Positions 44,747 through 53,884 of a DNA stretch of 59,122 nucleotides are shown here, in pieces (the stretch's first letter is position 1; each line of letters starts with the position of its first letter). Source of the stretch: an uncultured Parabacteroides sp. Lineage in GTDB: Bacteria; Bacteroidota; Bacteroidia; Bacteroidales; Tannerellaceae. The stretch spans positions 1 to 59,122 of the forward strand of contig CALBYC010000122.1 in NCBI GenBank assembly GCA_937890135.1, read 5' to 3'. The translations under genes and the position numbers were made by a program. The notes beneath the pieces were generated by a model that saw only the letters and a list, made by a program, of their open reading frames with translations, ran no database searches and was not told where the DNA came from.

Positions 44747-45107
44747 TTTCTTTGATTTGTTTCTCGTCATTCTCAATCAAGGATGCAATGACTGCATTTA
44801 TGATAATCTCCTGGATTCGTTTTTTGTTTAGTAAGAGAATCCCAATGATAAGCAAATAAAGCAATGACATGCAACCGAAACCGGCGGCGTAACTGTCAAG
44901 CAGGTCGCCTATAAAAAAACCTAAGGCGATGAAGACGAACAAGACGGCAAAGAAAGCCACTAAAACCACCATTGAACCATATGAGAGGACGCTGACGACT
45001 TTGCTTGTCCTCTCATAGGTGTTCAATTTCAGCAGTGCCAGTTTCAGCTCCAGATAAGTTGAAAGGTCTTTCTTTAGATTTTCGAACGTTTGTCCCGAAT
45101 CATCCAT
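44700..45107 (-). CDS. phage-holin-like (Holin-X/DUF1469) membrane protein
   Basis: 135 residues. An N-terminal amphipathic helix (LKKDLSTYLELKLALLKLNT) is followed by two membrane helices (SYGSMVVLVAFFAVLFVFIAL and SYAAGFGCMSLLYLLIIGIL) and a charged tail, the standard layout of this family. Despite the holin name the family is chromosomal, and its members are small inner-membrane proteins of unknown function. Its ATG overlaps the YtxH stop (TAATG at 45105-45109). The downstream hypothetical gene overlaps its end. Confidence 0.85.
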   Translation of the reverse strand: MDDSGQTFENLKKDLSTYLELKLALLKLNTYERTSKVVSVLSYGSMVVLVAFFAVLFVFIALGFFIGDLLDSYAAGFGCMSLLYLLIIGILLLNKKRIQEIIINAVIASLIENDEKQIKENEKSTPTDPSREAAH

Positions 45108-45331
45108 TATTCAGCACTTGCTTCTTCTACCTGTACCTGCTTAGGGGCTTCTTTCCCTTCTTTGTATTTGGCCACGGCGGAATTGAAGCCTTCCTTGGCT
45201 TTGCTTACGATATTGTTCAATTCGTTCAATATGTCTTCTTTTTTGTCCGTTGCTGCCAAATAACCGACAGCCGCGCCTACTGCCGCACCTACTACAAGTC
45301 CTAACAGTAATTTTGAATCTACATTTTTCAT
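45107..45331 (-). CDS. YtxH domain-containing small membrane protein
   Basis: 74 residues. A Gly/Ala-rich membrane helix (LLLGLVVGAAVGAAVGYLAA) is followed by a charged helix (KKEDILNELNNIVSKAKEGF) and an acidic end, the YtxH pattern. YtxH proteins are linked to general stress response in Bacillus; the function in Bacteroidetes is unknown. It is first in a three-gene run on the minus strand, overlapping the holin-like gene by one base. Confidence 0.85.
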   Translation of the reverse strand: MKNVDSKLLLGLVVGAAVGAAVGYLAATDKKEDILNELNNIVSKAKEGFNSAVAKYKEGKEAPKQVQVEEASAE

Positions 45332-45437
45332 GACTCTTTCTTTTTAAATGAACTTTATTATATAACGGCAAAAGGCTTCCTTTAGTTTAGGGATGTGATG
45401 CAAATAATGTTAAATCGTCGCATCGTCCTGCCTTTTC

Positions 45438-46157
45438 TTATTTTCCTCTGAGCTTGCACATGAGATATGGCACCAATAGCCGTAATACGAACTGTATGCG
45501 CCGGGGATAGGGTATCGTCTCGCATACTACGCGGATGTTGTCGCGTAACCCTTTGGAACGTTGGCTGTTCGACACTCCATTTGTGTCGAATATGGATACG
45601 GGTATGCCTACGTGCTGGAACCGGGCGTGGCGCAAGTACTGTCCCAGGAAGAACTTAAGGTCGGCGGATAATCTGTGCTTTGTGTCGAATGGCATTCCAA
45701 GCAGGCAGCTCCGGCGCACAAAGGCGCTCTGGTGGCAGAAAAGCATGCGGTGGCAAAGGTGGAAACGGGCGGGTGCTTGCTTCACCTGTCCGTTTTTCAC
45801 CACGTCGCCGTATACAATGTCGGCTTCTATGGGCGACCCGCTGAATACCCGCTGCAGTACGTCGTCTGAAGCAAATGCATCCCCTGCGTTCATGAATATC
45901 ACCCATTCGCCGGAACACATCCTGACCCCTTTGTTCATGGCGTCATAGATTCCGTTGTCGCGTTCGCTGACGTATGAAGTGATGATTCCGCGTTCGGAAT
46001 ATCGTTTGATTATTGCCATGGTATTGTCGGTCGAGAGCCCGTCCACGACAATCAGTTCCTTATTGTCATATTTCAGTTTTTCTATACTGGCAAACGTTTT
46101 CTCCAACAATAAACCCGCATTGCAGGTCACGGTCACGATGGATATTTTAGGCGGCAT
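45438..46157 (-). CDS. family 2 glycosyltransferase, orphan
   Basis: 239 residues. GT-A fold: ISIVTVTCNAGLLLEKTFAS, LIVVDGLSTDNTM, SERDNGIYDAMNKGVRM, and FMNAGD in the place of the usual DxD. This form with NGIYDAMNKG and MNAGD is typical of transferases from surface-polysaccharide clusters (WcaA/amylovoran type). No other polysaccharide genes flank it. It starts 40 bases downstream of prmA on the same strand and may be read with it. Confidence 0.9.
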   Translation of the reverse strand: MPPKISIVTVTCNAGLLLEKTFASIEKLKYDNKELIVVDGLSTDNTMAIIKRYSERGIITSYVSERDNGIYDAMNKGVRMCSGEWVIFMNAGDAFASDDVLQRVFSGSPIEADIVYGDVVKNGQVKQAPARFHLCHRMLFCHQSAFVRRSCLLGMPFDTKHRLSADLKFFLGQYLRHARFQHVGIPVSIFDTNGVSNSQRSKGLRDNIRVVCETIPYPRRIQFVLRLLVPYLMCKLRGK

Positions 46158-46197
46158 AATCCTTTGTTTTTCTGCAATTGACGGGATGATGATGCTA

Positions 46198-47052
46198 TTA
46201 AAGGGGACGATGCGCTTTGACGGCGCACCAGTTTTCTTTTTCCGTATGTGATTCGAGACGCAAGCCGTTTTCTTCGCAGGCTTTTTGGATGGCTGGAATG
46301 TCTTCCGTGTAGAACCCGCTCATGAAGAGCAGTCCTCCAGGGACCAGGCTTGCCGTGTAGAGTGGGATGTCCCGGAGCAGGATGTTCCGGTTGATGTTGG
46401 CGAATATTATGTCGAACATCCCGAACCGCGAAATCTGTTCAGCTCCGCCTAATGCTATTTCTACATCTTCCGTGTGGTTGAGCCGGACATTTTCCAGGGC
46501 ATTGTTGTATGCCCATTCATCGATGTCTATGCCTACGACTTCCCGTGCTCCTTTCATTTTCGCCAGGATGGCCAGCACGGCGGTCCCGCATCCCATGTCC
46601 AATAGTTTTTTCCCGTTCAGGTCGAGCTGCAACATCTGCTCGATCATGAGGTAGGTCGTCGCATGGTTTCCGGTCCCGAATGCCATTTTGGGGTCGATGG
46701 TGATTGTGTAGGCATATCCTGTCTCTTCCGGATGGAATGAGGCCTTGATGAGGCATTCATGGCCGACATGTATCGGCTTGAAATAATTCTTTTCCCATTC
46801 CTCGTTCCAGTCCTGGCTTTCCACATACTTGATTTGGTAGGCAAATTTTACATTTTCCAACGGGAACGCTTCTATTTTGGATTGGATCGCTGCTTCGGAA
46901 AATTTGTCTTCCTGGATGAATCCTTGCAGGCCGTTTTCATTTTCCGTGAAACTTTCAAATCCAATTTCCCCTAATTCGGAAGCCAAGATGTCGCTGACGA
47001 TGCTTGGTTTCAAATCTGATTCGTAAGAGAAGTCTACTTCGTAATAATTCAT
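46198..47052 (-). CDS. prmA: ribosomal protein L11 methyltransferase
   Basis: 284 residues from the ATG at 47052 (MNYYEVDFSYESD). PrmA trimethylates ribosomal protein L11 with SAM. The N-terminal substrate domain is followed by MAFGTGNHATTYLMI, the SAM motif LDMGCGTAVLAILA, VGIDIDEWAYNNALEN, and IIFANINRNILL. A -7 box (47083-47090, minus strand) sits about 30 bases upstream; a longer open frame to 47193 runs through the promoter and is rejected. The glycosyltransferase follows after 40 bases. Confidence 0.95.
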   Translation of the reverse strand: MNYYEVDFSYESDLKPSIVSDILASELGEIGFESFTENENGLQGFIQEDKFSEAAIQSKIEAFPLENVKFAYQIKYVESQDWNEEWEKNYFKPIHVGHECLIKASFHPEETGYAYTITIDPKMAFGTGNHATTYLMIEQMLQLDLNGKKLLDMGCGTAVLAILAKMKGAREVVGIDIDEWAYNNALENVRLNHTEDVEIALGGAEQISRFGMFDIIFANINRNILLRDIPLYTASLVPGGLLFMSGFYTEDIPAIQKACEENGLRLESHTEKENWCAVKAHRPL

Positions 47053-47082
47053 ATGTATATGCGATTTTTTTGTTCTGATGCG

Positions 47083-47090
47083 CAAATGTA
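47083..47090 (-). promoter_or_regulatory. -7 box of the prmA promoter
   Basis: Minus-strand TAcaTTTG matches TAnnTTTG, 30 bases before the prmA ATG. Confidence 0.55.
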
Positions 47091-47183
47091 TTGTTTTTTG
47101 CCGAATTATGCTTGTTCGGGTGCATATTGATTTCGCTGCGCGGTAACGATGGAGCGGTTCCGAGGTCGCTGTCTTTTGGGAAA

Positions 47184-47215
47184 AAGGTCGCATCCTTTCA
47201 AGGGAAACATTGCGG
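47184..47215. repeat. partial intergenic palindrome, copy B
   Basis: GGTCGCATCCTTT at 47186-47198 is identical to the core of copy A; the next 16 bases (CAAGGGAAACATTGCG) follow the loop and right arm of copy A with several changes, so the palindrome is decayed. Confidence 0.6.
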
Positions 47216-47280
47216 GGATTTTAATCCCTCGTCCTGATTCTTTTTGCCAAAAATACGGCGAATCGTTGTTTGCCCGCAAA

Positions 47281-47321
47281 TAAAAAGAGGTTGCCCTCCA
47301 TTGGGCATGGAGGCAACCTCT
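47281..47321 (-). terminator. intrinsic terminator of the zeta-like operon
   Basis: On the minus strand AGAGGTTGC plus CTCCA pairs with TGGAG plus GCAACCTCT with one bulge, followed by TTTTTA. It lies 55 bases after the stop of the small partner gene. Confidence 0.85.
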
Positions 47322-47375
47322 ATCAAATTAAGTAGTGTTTCTTTTGATTAAGAGAATATATCGACTGAGGAAAAA

Positions 47376-47549
47376 TCAGAACATGCAGCTGTCGTCAAAA
47401 TCTGAAGCCTTGACTCTGAAAACATGTCCGTTGCGGGAAAAGATCAATTCGCCGTTTTCTTTCTTCTTTTGATTGACCAAACGCTGAAATGCCACGTTTG
47501 CTCCCTTGACTATGTTTTCCTCAAATTCTCTAAGTTCTTTATCAGTCAT
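47376..47549 (-). CDS. small protein partnered with the zeta-like kinase
   Basis: 57 residues from the ATG at 47549 (an in-frame TTG at 47558 is less likely). Not recognised. It has a charged helix (MTDKELREFEENIVKGANVA) followed by QRLVNQKKKENGELIFSRNG and a short end HVFRVKASDFDDSCMF. The ATG overlaps the stop of the zeta-like gene by 8 bases, so it depends on that gene's translation; a terminator follows. Small size and coupling suggest an antitoxin-like or accessory partner, but epsilon antitoxins normally come first and look different. Confidence 0.7.
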   Translation of the reverse strand: MTDKELREFEENIVKGANVAFQRLVNQKKKENGELIFSRNGHVFRVKASDFDDSCMF

Positions 47550-48129
47550 GATTTTCAAGTTTTTTGTAAATAACCTGATTAAATATCTCTAATTTGTCAT
47601 TCTTGAAGCCTTTGGCTATTACTTCCATAGGCGACAAAGAATTGTCTGTAATCATCCAGTAATCACAAATAGGAAGATATAATTCGAAAAGATTATGTAT
47701 CCCGGCCTCATATCTTCTCCGGATTGTTTTTTCCGGGATGTTATGGCCTCCGGCCGCTACCCGTTGCCTCACTCTTGCTATGGCCAGCTCGGGCGTGTTT
47801 AACCAAAAGTACAACAACGTCACGTAATAACCTTCCTTTTGGGCCTCCTTAATTAAATTGGCTACAGACCTTGTCGCCAAAGTCGTTTCCATCGCAAATG
47901 TTTCACCAGATGCGATAAGTTCTTTAATTCGTTTATACATGATGCGGCTTGCCTCAACTGCAACAGCTATGCTATCGGCATTAAAGGGAGATAGGCCTTT
48001 TGCTATCTCATCGGAATTAACGAACTCCTTACATTTTAGCATTTCCGGCAGAATCGTGAACGACGCAGTCGTCTTCCCTGCTCCGTTGCAACCCGCTATG
48101 ATATATAAATAAGGCACTTTATCCTGCAT
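47542..48129 (-). CDS. zeta-toxin-like P-loop kinase
   Basis: 195 residues from the ATG at 48129; another in-frame ATG at 48162 would add 11 residues. Walker A is IIAGCNGAGKTT (13-20), then EFVNSDEIAKGL with Asp40, FAMETTLATR, and VTLLYFWLNTPELAIARVRQR. This is the pattern of zeta-toxin and predicted ABC-type ATPase proteins, which in plasmid addiction systems phosphorylate UDP-N-acetylglucosamine. Here it is chromosomal with a 57-residue gene downstream instead of an epsilon antitoxin upstream. Whether it is toxic is unknown. Confidence 0.83.
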   Translation of the reverse strand: MQDKVPYLYIIAGCNGAGKTTASFTILPEMLKCKEFVNSDEIAKGLSPFNADSIAVAVEASRIMYKRIKELIASGETFAMETTLATRSVANLIKEAQKEGYYVTLLYFWLNTPELAIARVRQRVAAGGHNIPEKTIRRRYEAGIHNLFELYLPICDYWMITDNSLSPMEVIAKGFKNDKLEIFNQVIYKKLENHD

Positions 48130-48275
48130 TTTTACGTTGCAAATTAAAGAATAGTTATGCATATAAACAAATTATTTGACACATTTATTTCGCTTATGTG
48201 CAAAAAATGTACCGTTTAACGGACGATTTGTGTCGCAAAACGGGGGTTTTGTCCAAAATGCACGAAATAAAGGAC

Positions 48276-48314
48276 ACCGAACTTTCCCGGATAAGCCATA
48301 AATGCGGGTTCGGT
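48276..48314 (-). terminator. hairpin after nudC, possible terminator
   Basis: ACCGAAC (48276-48282) and GTTCGGT (48308-48314) are perfect inverted arms with a CCG/CGG inner pair; TTTATTT follows a few bases later on the minus strand. It starts 8 bases after the nudC stop. Confidence 0.45.
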
Positions 48315-48321
48315 CAGAAAA

Positions 48322-49119
48322 CTAAAATTCCGGCTTTTCTCCCTTCTCCCCGTTCTTCCACCATTCGATCATCCGGCGCGCAATGCTTAGTTTGCTGGGC
48401 AGCTCCGGCAAATTGTCTCTGGAGAAAAAAGCCCCGGCGCTGAGCTCGTCATCTTGGAGTTTTATCTCGCCGCTTACATAATCTGCAAAAAAACCTATCA
48501 TGATGCCGCTCGGGTAGGGCCATGGCTGGCTTCCAAAATAGCTGATATGGTTGATGGACAGGCTGGTCTCTTCCATGACTTCACGTTGGATGCATTGTTC
48601 CAAAGTTTCCCCGACTTCCAAGAAACCGGCTACTAATCCATGGAAACTTCCTTTGAAGTTGCGGGCATGGACCAGCAGCACTTCGTCTCCCTTGCGAATT
48701 AAAACAATGATTGCGGGGGAAATGACGGGGAATGTTTCTTTTTTGCACTTCGGACAATATTTGCTGATGTGTGTGTGCCAAGCCATGGGAGTACCGCAAG
48801 CTGGACAATATCGGCTGTTGCGGTCCCAATGGACCAACTGATGGGCCTTGCCGGCACGTTTGTACCATTCCCTTGGCAAATAGTCCCAGCTTGCCCTTAG
48901 CCCGACTTGCGCATATTGTTCGTTTTCCGGATAGTCATCATCCATGGATGCCGCTTGAGCGGGTATGTCCGGAGAGAAGATGACTTCAAAAGAACTTTTG
49001 ATGGGAGCCGGGGGTTGCTCCCCGAACGGGATGGCATACTGGTTGTCTTTTCCTTTCTTTAGCAATAGTTTGTCCTTGAAGAATAAAAACCAATACTGAC
49101 TTTTTTTGTTCATGTCCAT
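48322..49119 (-). CDS. nudC: NADH/NAD+ pyrophosphatase (Nudix)
   Basis: 265 residues from the ATG at 49119 (49113 is a second in-frame ATG). It splits NADH/NAD+ to nicotinamide mononucleotide and AMP, and in E. coli removes NAD caps from RNA. A four-cysteine zinc site is at Cys105, Cys108, Cys122 and Cys125 (CPAC, CPKC). The Nudix box GFLEVGETLEQCIQREVMEE starts at residue 165, and SQPWPYPSG downstream is the NudC-specific SQPWPFPxS motif. It is divergent from tamB across a short promoter region. Confidence 0.93.
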   Translation of the reverse strand: MDMNKKSQYWFLFFKDKLLLKKGKDNQYAIPFGEQPPAPIKSSFEVIFSPDIPAQAASMDDDYPENEQYAQVGLRASWDYLPREWYKRAGKAHQLVHWDRNSRYCPACGTPMAWHTHISKYCPKCKKETFPVISPAIIVLIRKGDEVLLVHARNFKGSFHGLVAGFLEVGETLEQCIQREVMEETSLSINHISYFGSQPWPYPSGIMIGFFADYVSGEIKLQDDELSAGAFFSRDNLPELPSKLSIARRMIEWWKNGEKGEKPEF

Positions 49120-49205
49120 GATGAATGATGCTTGTTTTGGGCGCAAAATAAAACAAACTATTTGGTTTGCCGGATTGTTTTTATAAGAAAAATCAAGCTT
49201 TGCAT

Positions 49206-49213
49206 TATCTTTG
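49206..49213 (+). promoter_or_regulatory. -7 box of the tamB promoter
   Basis: TAtcTTTG matches the -7 consensus, 24 bases before the tamB ATG, and rules out the longer frame start at 49211. Confidence 0.6.
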
Positions 49214-49237
49214 CATAGAACTCTTTATTGTTTATGT

Positions 49238-52200
49238 ATGAAAACGTGGATTAAGCGGATAGGGATTTTTTTAGCGATACCAACCATGCTGGCTATGTTT
49301 GTGTCGCTTTTGCTGTACATCCCTTCTTTCCAGGATTTTGCTGTGAGAAAAGCTATGCAGTATGCAAGCGATGTTACCGGCATGCGCATACGGCTGGAAC
49401 GAATCCGTCTTTCATTTCCGATACGGTTGAGAGTACAAGGGCTGTTGGTTTGGCAAGATTCTCTCCCTTCTGATACATTATTTTCTTTGAAGGAATTGAA
49501 TTTGCAAATAAGGCCATGGCCGTTGCTAAGCAAAGAATTATTGGTCGAATCTGTCGGTTTGAAGGAACTGAAATTGAATACCGGCAATTTGATGGATGGA
49601 ATGGTCTTGAAGGGAGAGGTGGAGTCTGCTTTTGCCAAGGCGGACCGAATCAGTTTTTCTTCTGAAAAAGCCACTTTGAATAAGCTTGATTTATCAGATG
49701 CTGCTTTGACATTGCTTATCACCGATACTACATCTCGCTCGGACACGGTGACGAGCCAGCCGCTGAATTGGTCGTTGAACCTGGATAAAATAGATTTGAA
49801 CAGAGTGGCTATTGCCTTGCAAATCCCTCAAGGACTCGTGCGTGCGGCAGGATTCATACAGGAAGCTAAGTTGCGAGGTGGAAAAGTGGATTTGGGAAAC
49901 GCCCGTTATGTTGCCAAATCCTTTATATTGTCACGCTCTTCTTTCCGTTATGATGCTGGTTTGCAGGCTGCGATGTCGGGGCTGGATCCTTCCCATATCG
50001 CTCTGTCGGATGTCAACGTCTCATTGGGCTCCTTGTTATATAGCGATAAGGAGTTGGGGGTAGACATTGGTCGCTTCGAGTTAAAAGAACGCTCCGGATT
50101 GGAGGTGGCACAATTCCGAGGGAAGGTGAGAGGGGATAGCACTCACTTTAAAATTCCTGAATTGAAATTGCTTACGCCTTATTCTTCTGTTGACATGAAA
50201 GTGGCGATACCCTATGCTGCTTTCAACAAACATCCGAAGGGCAAGATTGACATACAGGTCGATGGGAGAGCCGGAAAAAGAGACGTGTTGGCATTGTTGG
50301 GTGATATGCCGGAATCCTTTGTCCGTTCTTATCCGGAAGAAGACATGGCACTCTATGTCAGTGCAGCGGGAAATTTGAAAAAGTTGGATTTAGAGAAGGC
50401 CGAGGTGCATTTGCCAGGTGCGATAGACATATCCTTGAATGGAAATGGAACTTGGTTGCAAGAATTGGACCGGCGGGAAGCCGCTTTGAGCTTGGATGCC
50501 CGTTTAGGCAATTTGGATTTCTTGTTGGACTATCTTCCGGATGAAACGAAGCAAAATTGGAGTATTCCTCGAAACATGTCCCTTACGGGAGAGGCTAAAG
50601 TGCGCAGGAAACAGTTTAAGGCAGATTTGCTTTTCAGGGATGGCGATGGCAAAGTCCGTTTGTCTGGCGCTTTCGACCAGCATGACGAACGTTACAAAGT
50701 GCGGTTTGACATAGATAGTTTGGAGCCTATTCATTTTATGCCCAAAGATTCCCTGTATTGGATGAATGCAAAGTTTGAAGCTGACGGGCAGGGCTTGAAC
50801 GTGTTTGACACGTTGTCATGGGCTAAGTTGGGAGGAGCCATTTCTGATTTACGCTATGGGGCTACGTCCGTTTCTGACATATCCGTGAAAGGCACATTAA
50901 AAGAAAATAATTTGTTGTTTGACTTAGTCAGCCGTTATCCATTGATTAAGATGGACGTTTCGTTGAATGCAATCTTGAAGAAAGAAAGATGTAAGGCTAT
51001 GTTGGTCGCTGACATGCAGCATGTGGATTTTGAATCCTTGCATATAAGCAATGTCCCGCTAAGCATGTCTTTCCAGATATTTGCCGAGGCAGAAACGGAT
51101 ATGAAAGAAAAGTACGATGCTGATTTGACTTTGGGCAACTGGGAGTTGACGACTTCTAAAGGAATCTCCCGTCCGAAAACATTGGTGTTGAAAACAAGGA
51201 CAAGTGATGATTCCACTTTCGTTTCTTTCCATGCAGGCGACATGGAACTGAAGCTGAATGGCAACATGGGTCCGAAACGGCTGAGCAAACGATGGAATGA
51301 AGTGTCGGATGAATTATCCCGCCAACTGTTGCAGGATTCGGTCATCTATTTAAGCAAAATACGTTCTTTGTTGCCGCAAACGCATGTGCAGCTGACGGCG
51401 AAGAGGGACAATCCTATCTATAATTTCTTGCAACTACATTATATGGGATTTAAAGAAATGCAAGTGGATGCTTATGCTTCCCCGGAGACGGGTGTCGGCT
51501 TGCAAGCGCATGTGCATAATTTCTTGCGCGACACTTTCTTGCTTGATACCATGAAGATGAAGATTGCCGAGGATTCGGTTGGGCGTTTGTTTTACGATGC
51601 GGACGTGGTCAAGCGTAAGTTCAAGAGGCAAGACCCGTTTGCCTTGAATTTATCTGGACAGCTAAAGCCTCGTTCGTTTGATGCTTTGTTGAAAATGCAA
51701 GATGGGAAAGGCAATACCGGAGTACTGATGGGAGTAAATGTGGAGAAAGAAAAAACCGGAGGCCTTTCTGCCCATTTCTTCCCCCGAAATCCCATTCTGG
51801 CTTTTAGCAATTGCACGTTGAATCCGGACAATTATATCCGAATTCAGGATAGGAATAACTTGGATGCGAATTTTGAATTGAAGGGCGAACATGGGGCTTT
51901 TCTGGAGATTAAAAGTGAGAACGTGGACAGTGGCTTAAATCATATTAATGCCGCATTGGGACAAATCAGTTTGAAAGATATAGCCAAAGGTTTCTCTTCT
52001 TATTTGCCAAGTGTGTCGGGAATGTTTAATGCCGATTTCCAGTACATGCCTTCAGACAGCTCTTTTACCATGACGGCCGGGTTCAATATCGACTCATTGC
52101 ATTACGAAGGAAAAAGGGTGGGGGATTTGTTGCTCAGTACCGTCTATTTGCCTTTGGCGGAGAATGAACATCAATTCGATATGCACTTTTTCCGGGATAC

Positions 52201-53884
52201 GCAAGAAATCATGCAATCTTCTTTACATTATTCCGGAGGAAAGGAAGACAGTATTATGGGCGATTTATCAGTATTGGAGATGCCATTGGGCATGTTGAAT
52301 CCTTTTATTCCCGGGAATATGGCAGAACTGAATGGCGTGCTATCGGGGAAAGTGTCGGTGGAAGGTACGGCAGGGAATCCCGACATACAAGGTCATTTGC
52401 GAATGGATTCAGCCAATATGTTTGTGGAGATGGCGAATACCACTGTCCGATTTGATTCGAAAGAGGTCGGAATACACGACAGGAAAATATGGTTTGACAA
52501 ATATAAATTGTTTGCTTCGGGCGATAACCCCTTTGTCATAGATGGGACGGTTGACTTCCATGATATGTCCAATATGACAGCAGACCTGAAATTAAATGCG
52601 CAGAATATGCAACTTCTTGATGCAAAACGGACGAAGCAGAGTTGGGTATACGGCAGAATGTTTGTAAACTGGGACTCGACAGTCAAGGGGCCATTGAATG
52701 CTTTGAGGATGCGTGGTGATTTGCAACTGCTGGGCGGGACTAATTTTACATACGTTTTGCAAGATTCTCCGCTTACTGTTCAAGATAGGTTGTCTGGTTT
52801 GGTTTCGTTTACGTCATTTGACGAAGATACTATCCTGGCGAGGAAGCGCAATTACTCCATGCTGCCTTTGAGCGGATTGGACATGCTTATGACCATACAT
52901 ATAGATCAATCCGTGCAGATAAATGCAGACTTGACCCCCGACCAATCCAACCGTGTGAAGTTGGAAGGCGGGGGGGATTTGTCGTTCCAGTATACCCCGT
53001 TGGGAAATATGTTATTGAATGGCCGTTACACATTGACTAATGGGACAATTAAATATACACTGCCAGTTATCCCCCTGAAAGAGTTTAATGTGCAAGAAGG
53101 CAGCTATGTGCAATGGACTGGAGATATGATGAATCCGAGCATGGATATCACGGCGACCGAAAGAGTACGTACATCTGCTGTTTTGGATGATAATAGCTCA
53201 AGAATGGTCAATTTTGATGTGGGCATCCAGTTAACACAGACTTTGGAGAACTTGGGGTTGAAGTTCATACTGCAAGCTCCGGAAGATGCTTCTGTACAAG
53301 AGCAGCTGGCTCGTATGGGGGATGAGGAATTGTCAAAACAAGCTGTCAGCATGTTGGTGACGGGGATGTATTTAGGTGGAGGAACAACAACGGGAAAGAC
53401 GAATTTGGACATGGGTGCTGCTTTGAATAGTTTTTTACAGAATGAAATAAATAATATCGCAGGGAGTGCTTTGAAGACCGTTGATATTAATTTGGGGATG
53501 GAAAGCTATGATAATGCCGAGAGCGGAGGAAAGCGGACAGATTATTCGTTCCGTTTTGCTAAGCGTTTTTATAACGACCGTATTCGTATAGTGCTGGGTG
53601 GACGTATATCCACGGGAGCAGACATAAACCAAGGCCAAGCTCAACCGTTTATTGATAATGTATCAGTGGAATATAGGTTGGATCCGAGCGGCGCACGTTA
53701 TGTCAAGCTTTTCCATAATAAAGATTATGAAAGCCTGTTGGAAGGGGAATTGATAGAGACGGGTGTGGGTGTCGTACTGCATAAGAAGATGGATCGTCTT
53801 CGTGAATTGTTTATTTTTAAAAAGACAAAAAAAATAAAACCGGAAAAGGATGATGAGGAGGAAAAAGATGAAGGGAAGAATTGA
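49238..53884 (+). CDS. tamB: TamB family inner-membrane-anchored envelope assembly protein
   Basis: 1548 residues. An N-terminal membrane anchor (IFLAIPTMLAMFVSLLLYI) is followed by a long run of beta-rich repeats typical of AsmA/TamB bridge proteins (for example LKELNLQIRPWPLLSKELLV). The C-terminal TamB domain (DUF490) includes LTPDQSNRVKLEGGGDLSFQ, LLNGRYTLTNGTIKYTL, FNVQEGSYVQWTGD, and ends RLDPSGARYVKLFHNKDYE plus a charged tail. These proteins form a hydrophobic groove across the periplasm for lipid movement and outer-membrane protein assembly. tamL overlaps its 3' end by 17 bases, so the two partners are coupled. Confidence 0.95.
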   Translation: MKTWIKRIGIFLAIPTMLAMFVSLLLYIPSFQDFAVRKAMQYASDVTGMRIRLERIRLSFPIRLRVQGLLVWQDSLPSDTLFSLKELNLQIRPWPLLSKELLVESVGLKELKLNTGNLMDGMVLKGEVESAFAKADRISFSSEKATLNKLDLSDAALTLLITDTTSRSDTVTSQPLNWSLNLDKIDLNRVAIALQIPQGLVRAAGFIQEAKLRGGKVDLGNARYVAKSFILSRSSFRYDAGLQAAMSGLDPSHIALSDVNVSLGSLLYSDKELGVDIGRFELKERSGLEVAQFRGKVRGDSTHFKIPELKLLTPYSSVDMKVAIPYAAFNKHPKGKIDIQVDGRAGKRDVLALLGDMPESFVRSYPEEDMALYVSAAGNLKKLDLEKAEVHLPGAIDISLNGNGTWLQELDRREAALSLDARLGNLDFLLDYLPDETKQNWSIPRNMSLTGEAKVRRKQFKADLLFRDGDGKVRLSGAFDQHDERYKVRFDIDSLEPIHFMPKDSLYWMNAKFEADGQGLNVFDTLSWAKLGGAISDLRYGATSVSDISVKGTLKENNLLFDLVSRYPLIKMDVSLNAILKKERCKAMLVADMQHVDFESLHISNVPLSMSFQIFAEAETDMKEKYDADLTLGNWELTTSKGISRPKTLVLKTRTSDDSTFVSFHAGDMELKLNGNMGPKRLSKRWNEVSDELSRQLLQDSVIYLSKIRSLLPQTHVQLTAKRDNPIYNFLQLHYMGFKEMQVDAYASPETGVGLQAHVHNFLRDTFLLDTMKMKIAEDSVGRLFYDADVVKRKFKRQDPFALNLSGQLKPRSFDALLKMQDGKGNTGVLMGVNVEKEKTGGLSAHFFPRNPILAFSNCTLNPDNYIRIQDRNNLDANFELKGEHGAFLEIKSENVDSGLNHINAALGQISLKDIAKGFSSYLPSVSGMFNADFQYMPSDSSFTMTAGFNIDSLHYEGKRVGDLLLSTVYLPLAENEHQFDMHFFRDTQEIMQSSLHYSGGKEDSIMGDLSVLEMPLGMLNPFIPGNMAELNGVLSGKVSVEGTAGNPDIQGHLRMDSANMFVEMANTTVRFDSKEVGIHDRKIWFDKYKLFASGDNPFVIDGTVDFHDMSNMTADLKLNAQNMQLLDAKRTKQSWVYGRMFVNWDSTVKGPLNALRMRGDLQLLGGTNFTYVLQDSPLTVQDRLSGLVSFTSFDEDTILARKRNYSMLPLSGLDMLMTIHIDQSVQINADLTPDQSNRVKLEGGGDLSFQYTPLGNMLLNGRYTLTNGTIKYTLPVIPLKEFNVQEGSYVQWTGDMMNPSMDITATERVRTSAVLDDNSSRMVNFDVGIQLTQTLENLGLKFILQAPEDASVQEQLARMGDEELSKQAVSMLVTGMYLGGGTTTGKTNLDMGAALNSFLQNEINNIAGSALKTVDINLGMESYDNAESGGKRTDYSFRFAKRFYNDRIRIVLGGRISTGADINQGQAQPFIDNVSVEYRLDPSGARYVKLFHNKDYESLLEGELIETGVGVVLHKKMDRLRELFIFKKTKKIKPEKDDEEEKDEGKN

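Noticed and set aside
48198..48443. 81-residue plus-strand frame between the zeta-like gene and nudC
   Set aside because: It overlaps the 3' end of nudC in antisense and the hairpin at 48276; Cys- and Arg-rich text without a family match.
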